A stretch of 64,000 nt of DNA from Nitrospira sp. (GTDB taxonomy: Bacteria; Nitrospirota; Nitrospiria; Nitrospirales; Nitrospiraceae): positions 930,001-994,000 of the forward strand of contig JBAOHZ010000009.1 in NCBI GenBank assembly GCA_037045225.1, read 5' to 3'. Below are positions 18,362 through 26,919 of the stretch, piece after piece. The notes beneath the pieces were generated by a model. The model was not told where the DNA came from. It saw nothing but the letters and a program-made list of their open reading frames with translations, and did not search any database. How positions within the stretch are numbered: position 1 is the stretch's first letter; each line of letters starts with the position of its first letter. The position numbers were made by a program, and so were the translations under genes.

Positions 18362-18750
18362 TCATGTCCCGCGCGCCGGGCAGTCCAGGCCACACAGGCC
18401 CATCCGGAAATAAAAGACAGACCGCCCAAGGGAGTCAATGCCCCCATCCATTTGATTCCTGCCAGTGCCACGATATACAAACTGCCGCTGAACAAGAGAA
18501 TCCCAATGCAAAAGAGCCAACCGGCCTTCACTGCCAGCGGATCTTCCGTCTCACGCACCAGCCAGGCTACGACAAATAGAGCGAGAGCATGGTACATTTG
18601 GTACCGTGCCGCAGTTTCATAGACGGCAAGCATGGGTGGATCGAGAATCGATTTGAGCGCATGGGCGCCGAACGCACCTGCGGCTACGGATGTGGCGGCG
18701 AACAGGCCGCCGAGAAACACAAACCGGAACGAGCGCGCCGATACAGCCAT
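18355..18750 (-). CDS. DUF423 (YgdD-like) small membrane protein
   Basis: ATG 18750 is preceded by AGGAGG with a 5-nt spacer, giving 131 residues. The sequence has four membrane segments and the family signature near the start (LGGLFAATSVAAGAFGAHAL) plus YQMYHALALFVVAWL and LFSGSLYIVAL. DUF423 proteins are widespread inner-membrane proteins without an established function. A longer in-frame reading to 18918 has no such ribosome-binding site. It is divergent from the next zinc-ribbon gene. Confidence 0.9.
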   Translation of the reverse strand: MAVSARSFRFVFLGGLFAATSVAAGAFGAHALKSILDPPMLAVYETAARYQMYHALALFVVAWLVRETEDPLAVKAGWLFCIGILLFSGSLYIVALAGIKWMGALTPLGGLSFISGWACVAWTARRAGHDQ

Positions 18751-18822
18751 ACGATCCTCCTGAACAACCACGGCCCTTGGCAAAGGCACGGCGCGCGATT
18801 TTACCACGACTCTCGCTGAAAA

Positions 18823-19389
18823 ATGGGCAACCCCATCCCGCTTGAATGTCCCCGTTGCTTGATGGCGAATCCTGATGCCGTCCAGTATTGCGAATGCGGC
18901 TACGACTTTACGCCGCACTTCCAGGGATTTCCTGTAAGGCCCGCCTCCGACACAACGGTTCGCAAACGTCTGTTCCCGGACGAAATGGGGCGCGGGAGTT
19001 TTCTGCTCGGCATTTTGCTGATCTGGCTGGCGCTCTCTGTCGGCGAACTCTATCGCATACGCATCGAACTACCACGCCGCCCGAAAATGGAGTTAGCGCT
19101 CAGCAGTCTCATGGTCGGCATGACCGATCTTGCCGCCGCACTCGTCGTCGGGGCGATCGGCTGGGCCTGCGTGTGGATCGTGCTGGCCGCTCAGAGCAAA
19201 CGCGATGGCAGTCTCTGCCCGAAGCGCACCACATTCGTCGTGACGTTAGTGGCTGCCGGTGTGCTCTTCGTGACTCGAACCATCGATCCAAGCGTGCTCG
19301 TTCAGCACGTGATGCAGATTCTGTTCATCCTCGCCATCGCGATTGGGTCGTATTTCGCAGGCTGCCGGAACTGGTTGGGGAAATGGTAA
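18823..19389 (+). CDS. Zinc-ribbon membrane protein
   Basis: The 188-residue protein begins with a zinc-ribbon-like pair (CPRCLMANPD then YCECGYDF). After a linker come about four hydrophobic segments (FLLGILLIWLALSV, MTDLAAALVVGAIGWACVWIVLA, VVTLVAAGVLFV, ILFILAIAIGSYFAG). Such tethered ribbons occur on many small membrane proteins of unknown function. The ribosome-binding site is poor, so the start is moderately sure. Confidence 0.7.
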   Translation: MGNPIPLECPRCLMANPDAVQYCECGYDFTPHFQGFPVRPASDTTVRKRLFPDEMGRGSFLLGILLIWLALSVGELYRIRIELPRRPKMELALSSLMVGMTDLAAALVVGAIGWACVWIVLAAQSKRDGSLCPKRTTFVVTLVAAGVLFVTRTIDPSVLVQHVMQILFILAIAIGSYFAGCRNWLGKW

Positions 19390-19489
19390 CGTCTCCCACC
19401 AGGTCTGCGCCTACCACTGCGTCATGGTTGAAGAGAGAACCCCGGATGGCAAACGTCCGGGACAGAGGGGAAAGAACTGACCGCGTGCG

Positions 19490-19963
19490 CTATCGTTGGC
19501 AGAAGTAGAGATAGAAGTCGGCAAACTCTTCAGCGGGAAGACCTAAATGCACCCGCGACATCGTATTCCCGCGCAGCAAAATCCATTCTGCGGCAAGCTT
19601 CGCCAGTTGCTCATCAGTCACACCATGCGTGCCCCACAAATTCACCGAGGCGGAGCTGAGCACCACGGTGAGCATCTGCACTGACGGGCCGTAGCTAAAC
19701 TTGAATTCATACCCTCCTCGGAACAAGAGAATGACCCCATCCCGTGATCGAAAGCCTTGATGCCCGCACTGTGTGCAGACCAATGCCTCCAATCCGGTCC
19801 GAAAATTGTACCCGGAGGCATCAGCATGCAGGCTCCCCTCGCATTTGTCGATCGGACAGCCAAGAGCAGCTGGATTATTCGATGCGCTCAAACCTGGGGC
19901 CGGAACCACCCCTGTCGGCCGTTCCCGACGCTTAGGTACCCCTGACAAATCATGTTGCTGCAT
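19490..19963 (-). CDS. Zinc-ribbon-containing hypothetical protein
   Basis: From ATG 19963 (GAGGTG just upstream) the product is 157 residues. It carries two cysteine pairs, CPIDKC and CTQCGHQG, about 30 residues apart, a likely zinc site. The C-terminal half is alpha/beta (SYGPSVQMLTVVLSSASVNL, TDEQLAKLAAEWILLRGN). It has no membrane segment. The family is not known to me. A longer start at 20038 is possible but less well supported. Confidence 0.6.
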   Translation of the reverse strand: MQQHDLSGVPKRRERPTGVVPAPGLSASNNPAALGCPIDKCEGSLHADASGYNFRTGLEALVCTQCGHQGFRSRDGVILLFRGGYEFKFSYGPSVQMLTVVLSSASVNLWGTHGVTDEQLAKLAAEWILLRGNTMSRVHLGLPAEEFADFYLYFCQR

Positions 19964-20322
19964 AATCACCTCTGCGGTACGTTGCCCGATGCGTAGTTCA
20001 TCCGCCAGAGCGCATCGGACGTACGATGTCACGTTCAACTATGGCAAGTATATCAGACGCCGGAACCGGCTCCGGACCACAGGATAGGCCGAGAGTTACC
20101 CTATGAGCGTAGCGCTGAAAACGAATAGCTAGCGGCGATTCGCGACACTCTGGGCCCAGCCGAAGGATGCGAGAGACGCTTCTGAACGATCGCGGTTCGT
20201 ATCGACACACCAGCGAACTATACCCGGTACGCATAGCTCCTCACATGCCATGCAGTCTTTCAGCACGGTGAGGTCAAGTCCGGTCCTCGCCTGACACGCG
20301 CGCTCCACCAAGCCGACCTCGC
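19964..20322. other. Intergenic, possible unrecognised small ORF
   Basis: This 359-base gap contains a minus-strand open frame of 60 codons (20129-20311) with two cysteines near its middle, but it has no ribosome-binding site and no recognisable family. I see no RNA gene or mobile remnant. Confidence 0.4.
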
Positions 20323-20550
20323 CTAGGCAGTCCGCTTTATGAGGTCAAAGAGAAACGGCTTTTCCGGAACCGAGAGCGGAACAGGGTGGAGATGGGAATT
20401 CTGCACCATGCGATGGCGCTGGATCAAAGGATCCACCACGTTGCCGCAGCTGAGGCACCGGTGTCCAGAAAGACGCATCGGGTGAAAACTTTCTTGCAGA
20501 TCGACCAAGTCATCCGTCACCATCAATCCTTCACAGCGCGTGCACGTCAT
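20323..20550 (-). CDS. Small zinc-ribbon protein, 75 aa
   Basis: ATG 20550 has GGGAGG 6 nt upstream. The sequence begins MTCTRCEGLMVTDDLVDL and continues with HRCLSCGNVVDPLI, so a CxxC pair near each end of the first 45 residues forms a likely zinc ribbon. The rest is a short tail. I recall proteins of this type from Nitrospira genomes, often several copies per genome. Function is unknown. Confidence 0.8.
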   Translation of the reverse strand: MTCTRCEGLMVTDDLVDLQESFHPMRLSGHRCLSCGNVVDPLIQRHRMVQNSHLHPVPLSVPEKPFLFDLIKRTA

Positions 20551-20866
20551 GAGTCGCCTCCCTTCGGACAACTGGTGAGATATCCGCCTTGCTCGGCCCT
20601 GCTCGGATGGATCTCACGCCCACGTGAACAACTCGACAACCGCTCGGCCTGAAAAGAAGCAATGAAGATGCCACCGATTGACCCGGCTATTTCTTCAACT
20701 GGCCGGAAGATGCAATACCACCAAAATCGATCCTGTCGCGACAAATTGACTCGGCTGTGACCGAATTGGTCTCATGAGACAAAAATGGGTAGAATCGGCT
20801 AACGGTGCGTCCCTCTCGAATCAGGGGTCAGACCTGTTCCTACAAGGCGGGAACCACAGACTGAAA
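20551..20866. other. Divergent intergenic region
   Basis: This gap separates the small zinc-ribbon gene from the NFACT gene and should hold both promoters. TTGACT occurs at about 20745 but has no good -10 partner. In-frame extension of the NFACT gene to 20774 is not supported by conservation of its N-terminus. I see nothing else. Confidence 0.45.
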
Positions 20867-22324
20867 ATGGCACACACTGCGACAGAAATTGGTTCCATTG
20901 TTCAGGAACTGGCCCTGGCCCTGGCAGAAGGCTGGATCCAAAAGATCTCCCAACCCCTCCCCGACTCCCTGCTACTGGAAGTGCGTGTTCCCGGGCACAC
21001 TCGTCGGCTGCTCTGTTCCGTACGCGATGGAACGGCGCGGATTCACCTCGTGCGCGAAACCCTTCCCAACCCGCCGACCCCGCCGTCGTTTTGCCAACTG
21101 CTGCGGGCACGCATACAAGGCGCACGTATCGAGAGCATTGAATCTATCCCTGGCGACCGCATTGCTCGCCTGACTCTCACGAGCCGGGACGGCCCGGTCG
21201 CCTTGGTCGCAGAACTGTTTGGTCGAAACGCGGACCTGTTGTTTTTGAATGGAGAAGGACGAGTGCTCGCCACACTTCGCCACAACAAAGACCGTGTGAA
21301 CCAGACCTATCAGACCCCGTCCCCATCACGATCATCGCCCTCCGAGACGGCTGTTCCCGCACCGGAGCCTCGGCTTCCAACCAACGAAGATCCATTTCCG
21401 CTCTCATCCAGGCTGGAAATTCTCTATCGTGAGCGTGAAGCAGAATTGTCGCGCCTCACCCAGGTCCGACAGCGGGAATCGATCCTGCGAAAAACACTCA
21501 AGAAACTTCTGCGACGTATGGAGGCACTGAAACGCGATCTCGAACAGGCAGGACGATACGAACCCTATGCACGATATGGCGAACTACTGAAAGCCAACCT
21601 GGGCTTACTCAAGAAAGGACTCCCCGCCGTCTCGGTCGTGGATTATTACGATGAGCGACTGCCGGAATTGACGATCCCGCTCGATCCCAGCAAAGGGCCT
21701 CAGGCCAATATGGATGCGTACTTCGCCAAATATCGAAAGTTCGTGTCCGCCCAGCGCGAAATTTTACCCCGCGTGGCCACCATCGAGACGGACGTGCAGC
21801 AACTCCACGCTGAATTGGAGACCATCAAAAATGGGACCTGGCAGGCGCCCACTCATGATCGGCAGACCACACCAACAACCATGTCTCGTCCAAGCCGGAA
21901 GCAAGCCGCCAACGAGGAACGCCGCGGGCCGTTTCGACGCTTCATTTCATCGGACGGCCATCAGATCTTTGTCGGACGCAATGCCCGCGAGAATGACGAA
22001 CTGACATTCGGCCTCGCCAAGAGTGACGATCTCTGGCTCCATGCACGCGGCACGCCGGGATCACATGTCGTCGTGCGATTGGAGAAAGGCACCGACCCAC
22101 CGCCGGAAACCATACGGGACGCAGCCACACTCGCCCTGCTGTATAGCGATCTCAAAAAAAGCGGGAAAGGCGACGTCATCTATACCAGGCGCAAGTGGGT
22201 CAAGAAATCCAAGGGCCAGGCACCGGGGGCGGTCACGGTGACTCAAGAGAAGACCATGTATGTCACGCTCGACAAACCACGCCTTGCGGCACTGAAGGGG
22301 CGAACCACAAACGGAGCAATGTAG
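20867..22324 (+). CDS. NFACT family protein, RqcH/FbpA-like
   Basis: From ATG 20867 the protein has 485 residues. The N-terminal NFACT domain includes FCQLLRARIQGARIESI and PGDRIARLTL, where the Asp-Arg pair matches the conserved DR of Rqc2/RqcH. A coiled coil follows (about residues 180-330). The C-terminal NFACT-R domain has FRRFISSDGHQIFVGRNARE and DDLWLHARGTPGSHVVVR. RqcH binds stalled 50S-peptidyl-tRNA complexes and recruits tRNA-Ala to add C-terminal alanine tags. FbpA-type members were first described as fibronectin-binding. At 485 residues it is shorter than many homologues (about 550-570), the middle region being compact. Confidence 0.87.
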   Translation: MAHTATEIGSIVQELALALAEGWIQKISQPLPDSLLLEVRVPGHTRRLLCSVRDGTARIHLVRETLPNPPTPPSFCQLLRARIQGARIESIESIPGDRIARLTLTSRDGPVALVAELFGRNADLLFLNGEGRVLATLRHNKDRVNQTYQTPSPSRSSPSETAVPAPEPRLPTNEDPFPLSSRLEILYREREAELSRLTQVRQRESILRKTLKKLLRRMEALKRDLEQAGRYEPYARYGELLKANLGLLKKGLPAVSVVDYYDERLPELTIPLDPSKGPQANMDAYFAKYRKFVSAQREILPRVATIETDVQQLHAELETIKNGTWQAPTHDRQTTPTTMSRPSRKQAANEERRGPFRRFISSDGHQIFVGRNARENDELTFGLAKSDDLWLHARGTPGSHVVVRLEKGTDPPPETIRDAATLALLYSDLKKSGKGDVIYTRRKWVKKSKGQAPGAVTVTQEKTMYVTLDKPRLAALKGRTTNGAM

Positions 22325-22382
22325 CTCATCCGCTCAGCGCCTTACTGGGTCGGCTTTCTATCCATATTGACGACATGGTAGA

Positions 22383-22400
22383 GTGCCCGCATATGGGCAC
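22383..22400. promoter_or_regulatory. Palindrome GTGCCC-N6-GGGCAC at the activator start
   Basis: Six-base arms are separated by gcatat. The second possible start codon of the activator (22393) lies within it. A near-copy (15 of 16 central bases) occurs at 24437-24452, just after the same gene. TTGACG at 22367-22372 lies 17 nt before a weak CATATG -10, which would place this element on the promoter. Confidence 0.55.
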
Positions 22401-24435
22401 CCCCACGAACAGTCGTGACCGCTTTCGCATTCTGAGCGCATTGCTCCAGGCAAAAACGTTGCGGCAGTTCGATGAACGCCTCCAACAGGAGCTCACACCC
22501 CTGTTGGACTGTGACGTCATCGGACTCTACCTGTACAGTGAACGCACGGCGTCCTTCTCTCCCGTGTCTGAAAGTTTGTGCAACCCGGCCTCTCCCGCCT
22601 ATTCCATCGCGCAATTGCCCGCAGCCGGTACCATCAAGGAAGCCGCAGTTCTCGCCGGACAAGCCATCGTGACAGACGACCTCAGTACCTCCTCTTGGAC
22701 CGAGGCGCAGGCCATCGATCCGAACATTAGTCGGTCCACTTCCGTGGTGGTGTCCCCGATCAGGATCCCTTCCGAATCCATGACCGGCGCGACCGCCAAA
22801 ACTCTTGCCGTCATGGTGGCCGTTTCAATCGGGAAATCCGGCATCTTTTCGGAAGAAGACCGGCTGTTTCTCGACCTGCTCGGCCTTCACATCGCACCGG
22901 TGCTGACCGCTGTCTTAGCGGCCGAGGAACGCGACACCTTAGTCGCCATCAACAACCAGGTCGTGCTCGGCACTATGACACTGGATACCCTTCTTCCTTC
23001 GATTCAGCCCATTCTCCGTGAGATCATCCACCACGACATGATCGGTCTCGTGCGATTCACCGGTCCGCCCGACCGCCCCTGGTTCGAGATCGCGTCCTGC
23101 GAGGGTGTGAACGTCGATCAGGAAGCGCTCCGACAATTTCCCTTCGCGCGGATGGCGCCGGCTGAAATCCTGGCCACGGGAAAGCCCCTGCTCCTGACCG
23201 GACACAACCAAGAGCGATTTGCGGAGCACGGCTATCTCGAATCACTCGGCATATGCTCAGCCATGCTCTGCCCACTCCTGGTCCATGGGGCCCCCTATGG
23301 TTTCTTAGGTATCGGCAGCAGACGGCGGAACGCCTTCTCCGAGCGCGACCTCGCACTGGCGGAACAGATCGGCTTTCACTTATCGCACGCCATCGCCAAC
23401 CTCTCCGCCTACGAACAGATCCGTCAGCTGAAAGACCAATTGGAACAAGAGAACGTCTACCTGCGTGAGGAGATGGGCGCCTCTCTCGACCTGAGAAGCC
23501 TGATCGGCAACAGCGTGGCACTCCAGAAATCGCTGAAGGCCATTGAGCAGGTGGCGCCGACCGATTCCACCGTCCTCATCACGGGAGAAACCGGTACAGG
23601 CAAAGAACTGGTCGCTCAAGCGATTCATCGATTCTCACCACGCCAAAAGAAGGCACTGATTACCGTCAACTGCGCCGCACTCCCGCCCACACTGATCGAA
23701 TCCGAGCTCTTCGGTCACGAACGAGGCGCCTTCACCAACGCAACGGCCCGTAAACTGGGACGCTTTGAGCTCGCGCACGGGAGCACCATTTTCCTTGATG
23801 AAGTGGGAGACCTCCCCATCGGCGTACAAATGAAACTCCTGCGCGTCCTGGAGGCTCAGGAATTCAACCGAGTTGGCGGAAGCCAAACCATTCACGTCGA
23901 TGTGCGCGTGCTTGCCGCCACCAACGTCGATCTGGGGCAGGCCATCAAACGGGGATTGTTTCGTGCCGATCTCTTCTATCGCCTCAACGTGTTTCCGCTC
24001 CGCCTTCCAACGCTTCGGGAACGCCGCGAGGATATCCCCCTGCTGACCCGGCACTTTGTGAAAAAATACGGTCTTCGCCATCGAAAACCCGTCACGCGAA
24101 TCAACAACGCGGCACTCAACACCTTATCCGCATACGATTGGCCCGGCAATGTTCGGGAACTGGAGCATGTGATCGAACGTGCGGTCATCGTGAGCCAAGG
24201 GTCCACGATCACAACCGAGGACCTTGATGGGTTGGGGCATGGGGAAGATCAGCCTGTCGAGCCTCGCACACTTGCGGAAGCCGAACGAGCCCACATCGTG
24301 GAGACACTCTCACGAACCAATTGGATCCTCGCCGGCAAACTAGGGGCTGCAGAACAATTGGGAATGAAGCGGTCGACCCTCCAACACCGCATGAAAAAGC
24401 TGGAGATCAGTCGCCCGCCTCGACACCCCTCATGA
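22393..24435 (+). CDS. GAF-AAA+-Fis sigma-54-dependent activator, FhlA-like
   Basis: The protein of about 680 residues has two N-terminal GAF-like sensor domains (first LLQAKTLRQFDERLQQEL, second VLGTMTLDTLLPSIQPILRE). A coiled linker, an AAA+ domain with GETGTGKELVAQAIH and FLDEVGDLP, and a Fis-type helix-turn-helix (ILAGKLGAAEQLGMKRSTL) follow. This is the FhlA/NorR-type layout: a small molecule or redox signal sensed by GAF controls sigma-54 transcription. The contact loop is GAFTNA rather than GAFTGA. ATG 22375 is an alternative start. Palindromes lie at both ends of the gene, and the efflux operon that follows is its most likely target. Confidence 0.85.
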   Translation: MGTPTNSRDRFRILSALLQAKTLRQFDERLQQELTPLLDCDVIGLYLYSERTASFSPVSESLCNPASPAYSIAQLPAAGTIKEAAVLAGQAIVTDDLSTSSWTEAQAIDPNISRSTSVVVSPIRIPSESMTGATAKTLAVMVAVSIGKSGIFSEEDRLFLDLLGLHIAPVLTAVLAAEERDTLVAINNQVVLGTMTLDTLLPSIQPILREIIHHDMIGLVRFTGPPDRPWFEIASCEGVNVDQEALRQFPFARMAPAEILATGKPLLLTGHNQERFAEHGYLESLGICSAMLCPLLVHGAPYGFLGIGSRRRNAFSERDLALAEQIGFHLSHAIANLSAYEQIRQLKDQLEQENVYLREEMGASLDLRSLIGNSVALQKSLKAIEQVAPTDSTVLITGETGTGKELVAQAIHRFSPRQKKALITVNCAALPPTLIESELFGHERGAFTNATARKLGRFELAHGSTIFLDEVGDLPIGVQMKLLRVLEAQEFNRVGGSQTIHVDVRVLAATNVDLGQAIKRGLFRADLFYRLNVFPLRLPTLRERREDIPLLTRHFVKKYGLRHRKPVTRINNAALNTLSAYDWPGNVRELEHVIERAVIVSQGSTITTEDLDGLGHGEDQPVEPRTLAEAERAHIVETLSRTNWILAGKLGAAEQLGMKRSTLQHRMKKLEISRPPRHPS

Positions 24436-24436
24436 A

Positions 24437-24452
24437 TGCCCACATATGGGCA
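24437..24452. promoter_or_regulatory. Palindrome TGCCC-N6-GGGCA before the efflux operon
   Basis: TGCCCACATATGGGCA begins 2 nt after the activator stop and lies about 160 nt before the efflux operon. It differs from the upstream copy at one position. The distance suits an activator binding site. I found no good sigma-54 -24/-12 pair between it and the operon. Confidence 0.5.
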
Positions 24453-24611
24453 GGCGCATCTCGGCTCTGCCGAATGCTCGGCACTCCCCCCTACGAATTT
24501 GCGAGTTCTCTATTCTTCGCGTGTCCTTCATTTACCTAAACTTTCCATCACTTGCGCATCCGAAAGAGACTACGATCTAAGCGGGCATCCTCCCTGCTCT
24601 AAGACTGCTCC

Positions 24612-25028
24612 ATGAAAGACACTGCTTCTCCACTGACACCAGAAACCGTCACTCATGAGATCCAAGCCTATGTTGCCGAACGACAGATGGAACTCCTCCC
24701 CTCTGGAGAAGCCAGTACAGACGGGCGCTGCTTCGCCTGGTGCGGGGACATCCTGGACTTTCTGACCGAAGGCCTGGCCGAACGATGTGCCGCAAAAGGT
24801 ATTACGTTCACCGATGTATTTCCCGGCCCGTTTCGTCTCATGGACGAAGAGCAACAGCCGGACGGCCAGCACGTGCGGCGCTTCTGGACGGTGGCCCTGC
24901 ACCACGGCTGTCCCATCGCCAGGATCTGCACCTACTTCTTCCATCGGCACGATCAAGTGAGCCTCCCGCAATTGCCACGCGTGGTCGGCTATGCCCCCAT
25001 CACCGTGGCCCCTGAGGACCACGAATGA
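24612..25028 (+). CDS. Hypothetical protein leading the efflux operon
   Basis: The 138-residue cytoplasmic protein (MKDTASPLTPETVTHEIQAY) has no signal peptide or membrane segment. It shows GRCFAWCGDILDFLTEGLAE, WTVALHHGCPIARICTYFFH and a hydrophobic end. The cysteines and histidines are spread out and do not form a standard metal motif. It shares an ATGA junction with the permease gene, so it is translated with the transporter. I recognise no family. A role as ligand-binding or regulatory partner is speculation. Confidence 0.65.
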   Translation: MKDTASPLTPETVTHEIQAYVAERQMELLPSGEASTDGRCFAWCGDILDFLTEGLAERCAAKGITFTDVFPGPFRLMDEEQQPDGQHVRRFWTVALHHGCPIARICTYFFHRHDQVSLPQLPRVVGYAPITVAPEDHE

Positions 25029-26155
25029 ACTACGTCGCCCTCAGAATGCTCTTCGGTGATCGCGCCAAATACCTCATGTTGCTCTGCGGCCTCAGCTTTG
25101 CGGTCATGTTGATCGTTCAGCAGGGTTCCATCTTTTGGGGCCTCATGATGTGGTCTCAATCGAGTATCAGCAACCTCAATGTGCCGATTTGGGTCACGGA
25201 CCCCGGCATCGCGCAGGTGGACGAAGTCAAACCAATCGCCGACACCACCGTCGACCGCGTCCGCAGCATCCCCGGGGTGGAATGGGCCGTCCCCTTGTAT
25301 AAAGGACTCCTCCGGGCCAGACTTGCCAACGGCGAGTATCACCAGATCACCTTGACGGGCCTGGACTCGGCTTCCTTGATCGGCCGTCCTACGGAAGTGC
25401 TGGCGGGTCGATTCGAAGACCTCCGGCAACCTGACGCCGTGGCCCTCGATCAATGGGCCGTTGAACGCATGGGTGGACCACAGGTAATTTCAGTCGGGAC
25501 GGTGTTCGAGCTCAACGACAAGTTGGCCCGCGTGGTCGCCATCGCCAAGACGCAAAAGACCTTCACCAACATTCCTGTCGTCTACACCACCTACGAGCGA
25601 GCCTTGCGCTACGTGCCGCGGGAACGGCGCACCCTGTCCTACGTCCTCGCCAAGGCCAAGGACGGCGCGCCAGCGGACGAGGTGATCCAGCGTATCCGTG
25701 ACCAGACGGGATTGGGCGCCTTCACCGCCGATGCCTTCGGATGGAAAACCATCGGTTGGGTCCTCAAGAACACCGGGATCGGAATCAATTTCGGCACCAC
25801 GATTCTCTTGGGTTTTGTGGTCGGCATGGCCATTGCCGGGCAAACATTTTATCTGTTCACCGTCGAAAACCTGCGTCAGTTTGGGGCCCTCAAAGCCATG
25901 GGAGCGTCCACCGCGACTCTAGCCCGCATGATTCTCCTGCAAGCCTTTACCGTGGGGATCACGGGGTACGGTGTCGGCATCGGACTCGCAACCGGCTTCG
26001 GCCTGCTGACCGCGCGAGAGGGACAGTTGCCGTTCCTTGAAACCTGGCCGCTGCTCCTCCTGGTCTTTGTCGCCCTGCTCATGATTTGCACCTTGTCGGC
26101 ACTCATCAGCATCATCAAACTGGCCCGGCTTGAACCGGCGATTGTGTTTCGATGA
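25025..26155 (+). CDS. ABC transporter permease, DevC/MacB-like
   Basis: The 376-residue protein has one N-terminal membrane segment (YLMLLCGLSFAVMLIV), a large periplasmic domain (about 45-240) and three C-terminal segments (TILLGFVVGMAIAGQTFYLF, AFTVGITGYGVGIGLATGF, LLLLVFVALLMICTLSAL). This FtsX-like layout fits DevC-type permeases of tripartite efflux systems. Its stop overlaps the ATPase start by 4 nt. With the following HlyD-type and outer-membrane genes it should form an export complex spanning both membranes. Confidence 0.85.
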   Translation: MNYVALRMLFGDRAKYLMLLCGLSFAVMLIVQQGSIFWGLMMWSQSSISNLNVPIWVTDPGIAQVDEVKPIADTTVDRVRSIPGVEWAVPLYKGLLRARLANGEYHQITLTGLDSASLIGRPTEVLAGRFEDLRQPDAVALDQWAVERMGGPQVISVGTVFELNDKLARVVAIAKTQKTFTNIPVVYTTYERALRYVPRERRTLSYVLAKAKDGAPADEVIQRIRDQTGLGAFTADAFGWKTIGWVLKNTGIGINFGTTILLGFVVGMAIAGQTFYLFTVENLRQFGALKAMGASTATLARMILLQAFTVGITGYGVGIGLATGFGLLTAREGQLPFLETWPLLLLVFVALLMICTLSALISIIKLARLEPAIVFR

Positions 26156-26919
26156 CAACAATGGATGGTGCCTCACAGTCACACGCGCCGGCCGTCGCAG
26201 GCCAGGAAACACTGCCCTCGACCGCCGTCCAGGTTCGAGGACTCATCAAGTCGTTCGGGTCCGGCGAGACCACGGTCACGGTCCTCAAGGGCATCGACCT
26301 GGACGTGTACTTCGGCGAATTGCTGCTCCTCGTCGGGGAATCCGGTGGAGGGAAAACCACCCTGTTGTCGGCCATCGCCGGGATCCTGGACATCGATGCC
26401 GGAGATCTCGACGTGCTGGGCGCGTCACTGACTAACATGTCCCCTGGCACACGCACCCGTTTCCGTGGGCAAACGATGGGATTCATCTACCAACAGTTCA
26501 ATCTGCTGCCCGCGCTGACGGCTGCGGAGAACGTCGCCATCCCGCTGCTGATTCAGGGGATTCGCAACAAAGAGGCCATTACACGCGGGCGCCTGATGCT
26601 GGAACGCGTGGGCCTCGGCGACCGGACAGAATTCTTGCCCCGAAACCTTTCCGGCGGCCAACAGCAGCGGGTCGCCATCGCCAGAGCCTTGGTCAACGAA
26701 CCAAAACTCCTGGTGTGCGACGAACCGACGGCCGCCCTCGATGGCCCCAACGGGCAAAAGATCATGGCGTTGATTCGCGACGTCGGGCGAGCGCCCGACC
26801 GCTGTGTCATCGTGGTCACCCACGACAGTCGCATTTTTCAGTTTGGAGATCGAATGGCAGAGTTGACCGACGGCCGTATCGTCGGCATTCACCCGATTCA
26901 GAGAGAGGCGACGGCATGA
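26152..26919 (+). CDS. ABC transporter ATPase, MacB/LolD type
   Basis: The 255-residue ATPase has Walker A GESGGGKTT, Q-loop FIYQQFNLLPAL, signature LSGGQQQRVAIARAL, Walker B LLVCDEPTAALD and the H-loop VVTHD. The short insertion after the Walker A and the sequence around the Q-loop are typical of the LolD/MacB/DevA group that powers FtsX-like permeases. ATGA overlaps link it to the permease upstream and the adaptor gene downstream. It should energise the efflux system in the cytoplasm. Confidence 0.92.
   Translation: MTTMDGASQSHAPAVAGQETLPSTAVQVRGLIKSFGSGETTVTVLKGIDLDVYFGELLLLVGESGGGKTTLLSAIAGILDIDAGDLDVLGASLTNMSPGTRTRFRGQTMGFIYQQFNLLPALTAAENVAIPLLIQGIRNKEAITRGRLMLERVGLGDRTEFLPRNLSGGQQQRVAIARALVNEPKLLVCDEPTAALDGPNGQKIMALIRDVGRAPDRCVIVVTHDSRIFQFGDRMAELTDGRIVGIHPIQREATA

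Noticed and set aside
24453..24611. A sigma-54 -24/-12 promoter for the efflux operon
   Set aside because: CGGCAC occurs near 24479, but no GC falls at the correct 10-nt spacing. The nearest pair (CGGCT...ATGCT) is off by one base and poor in sequence.
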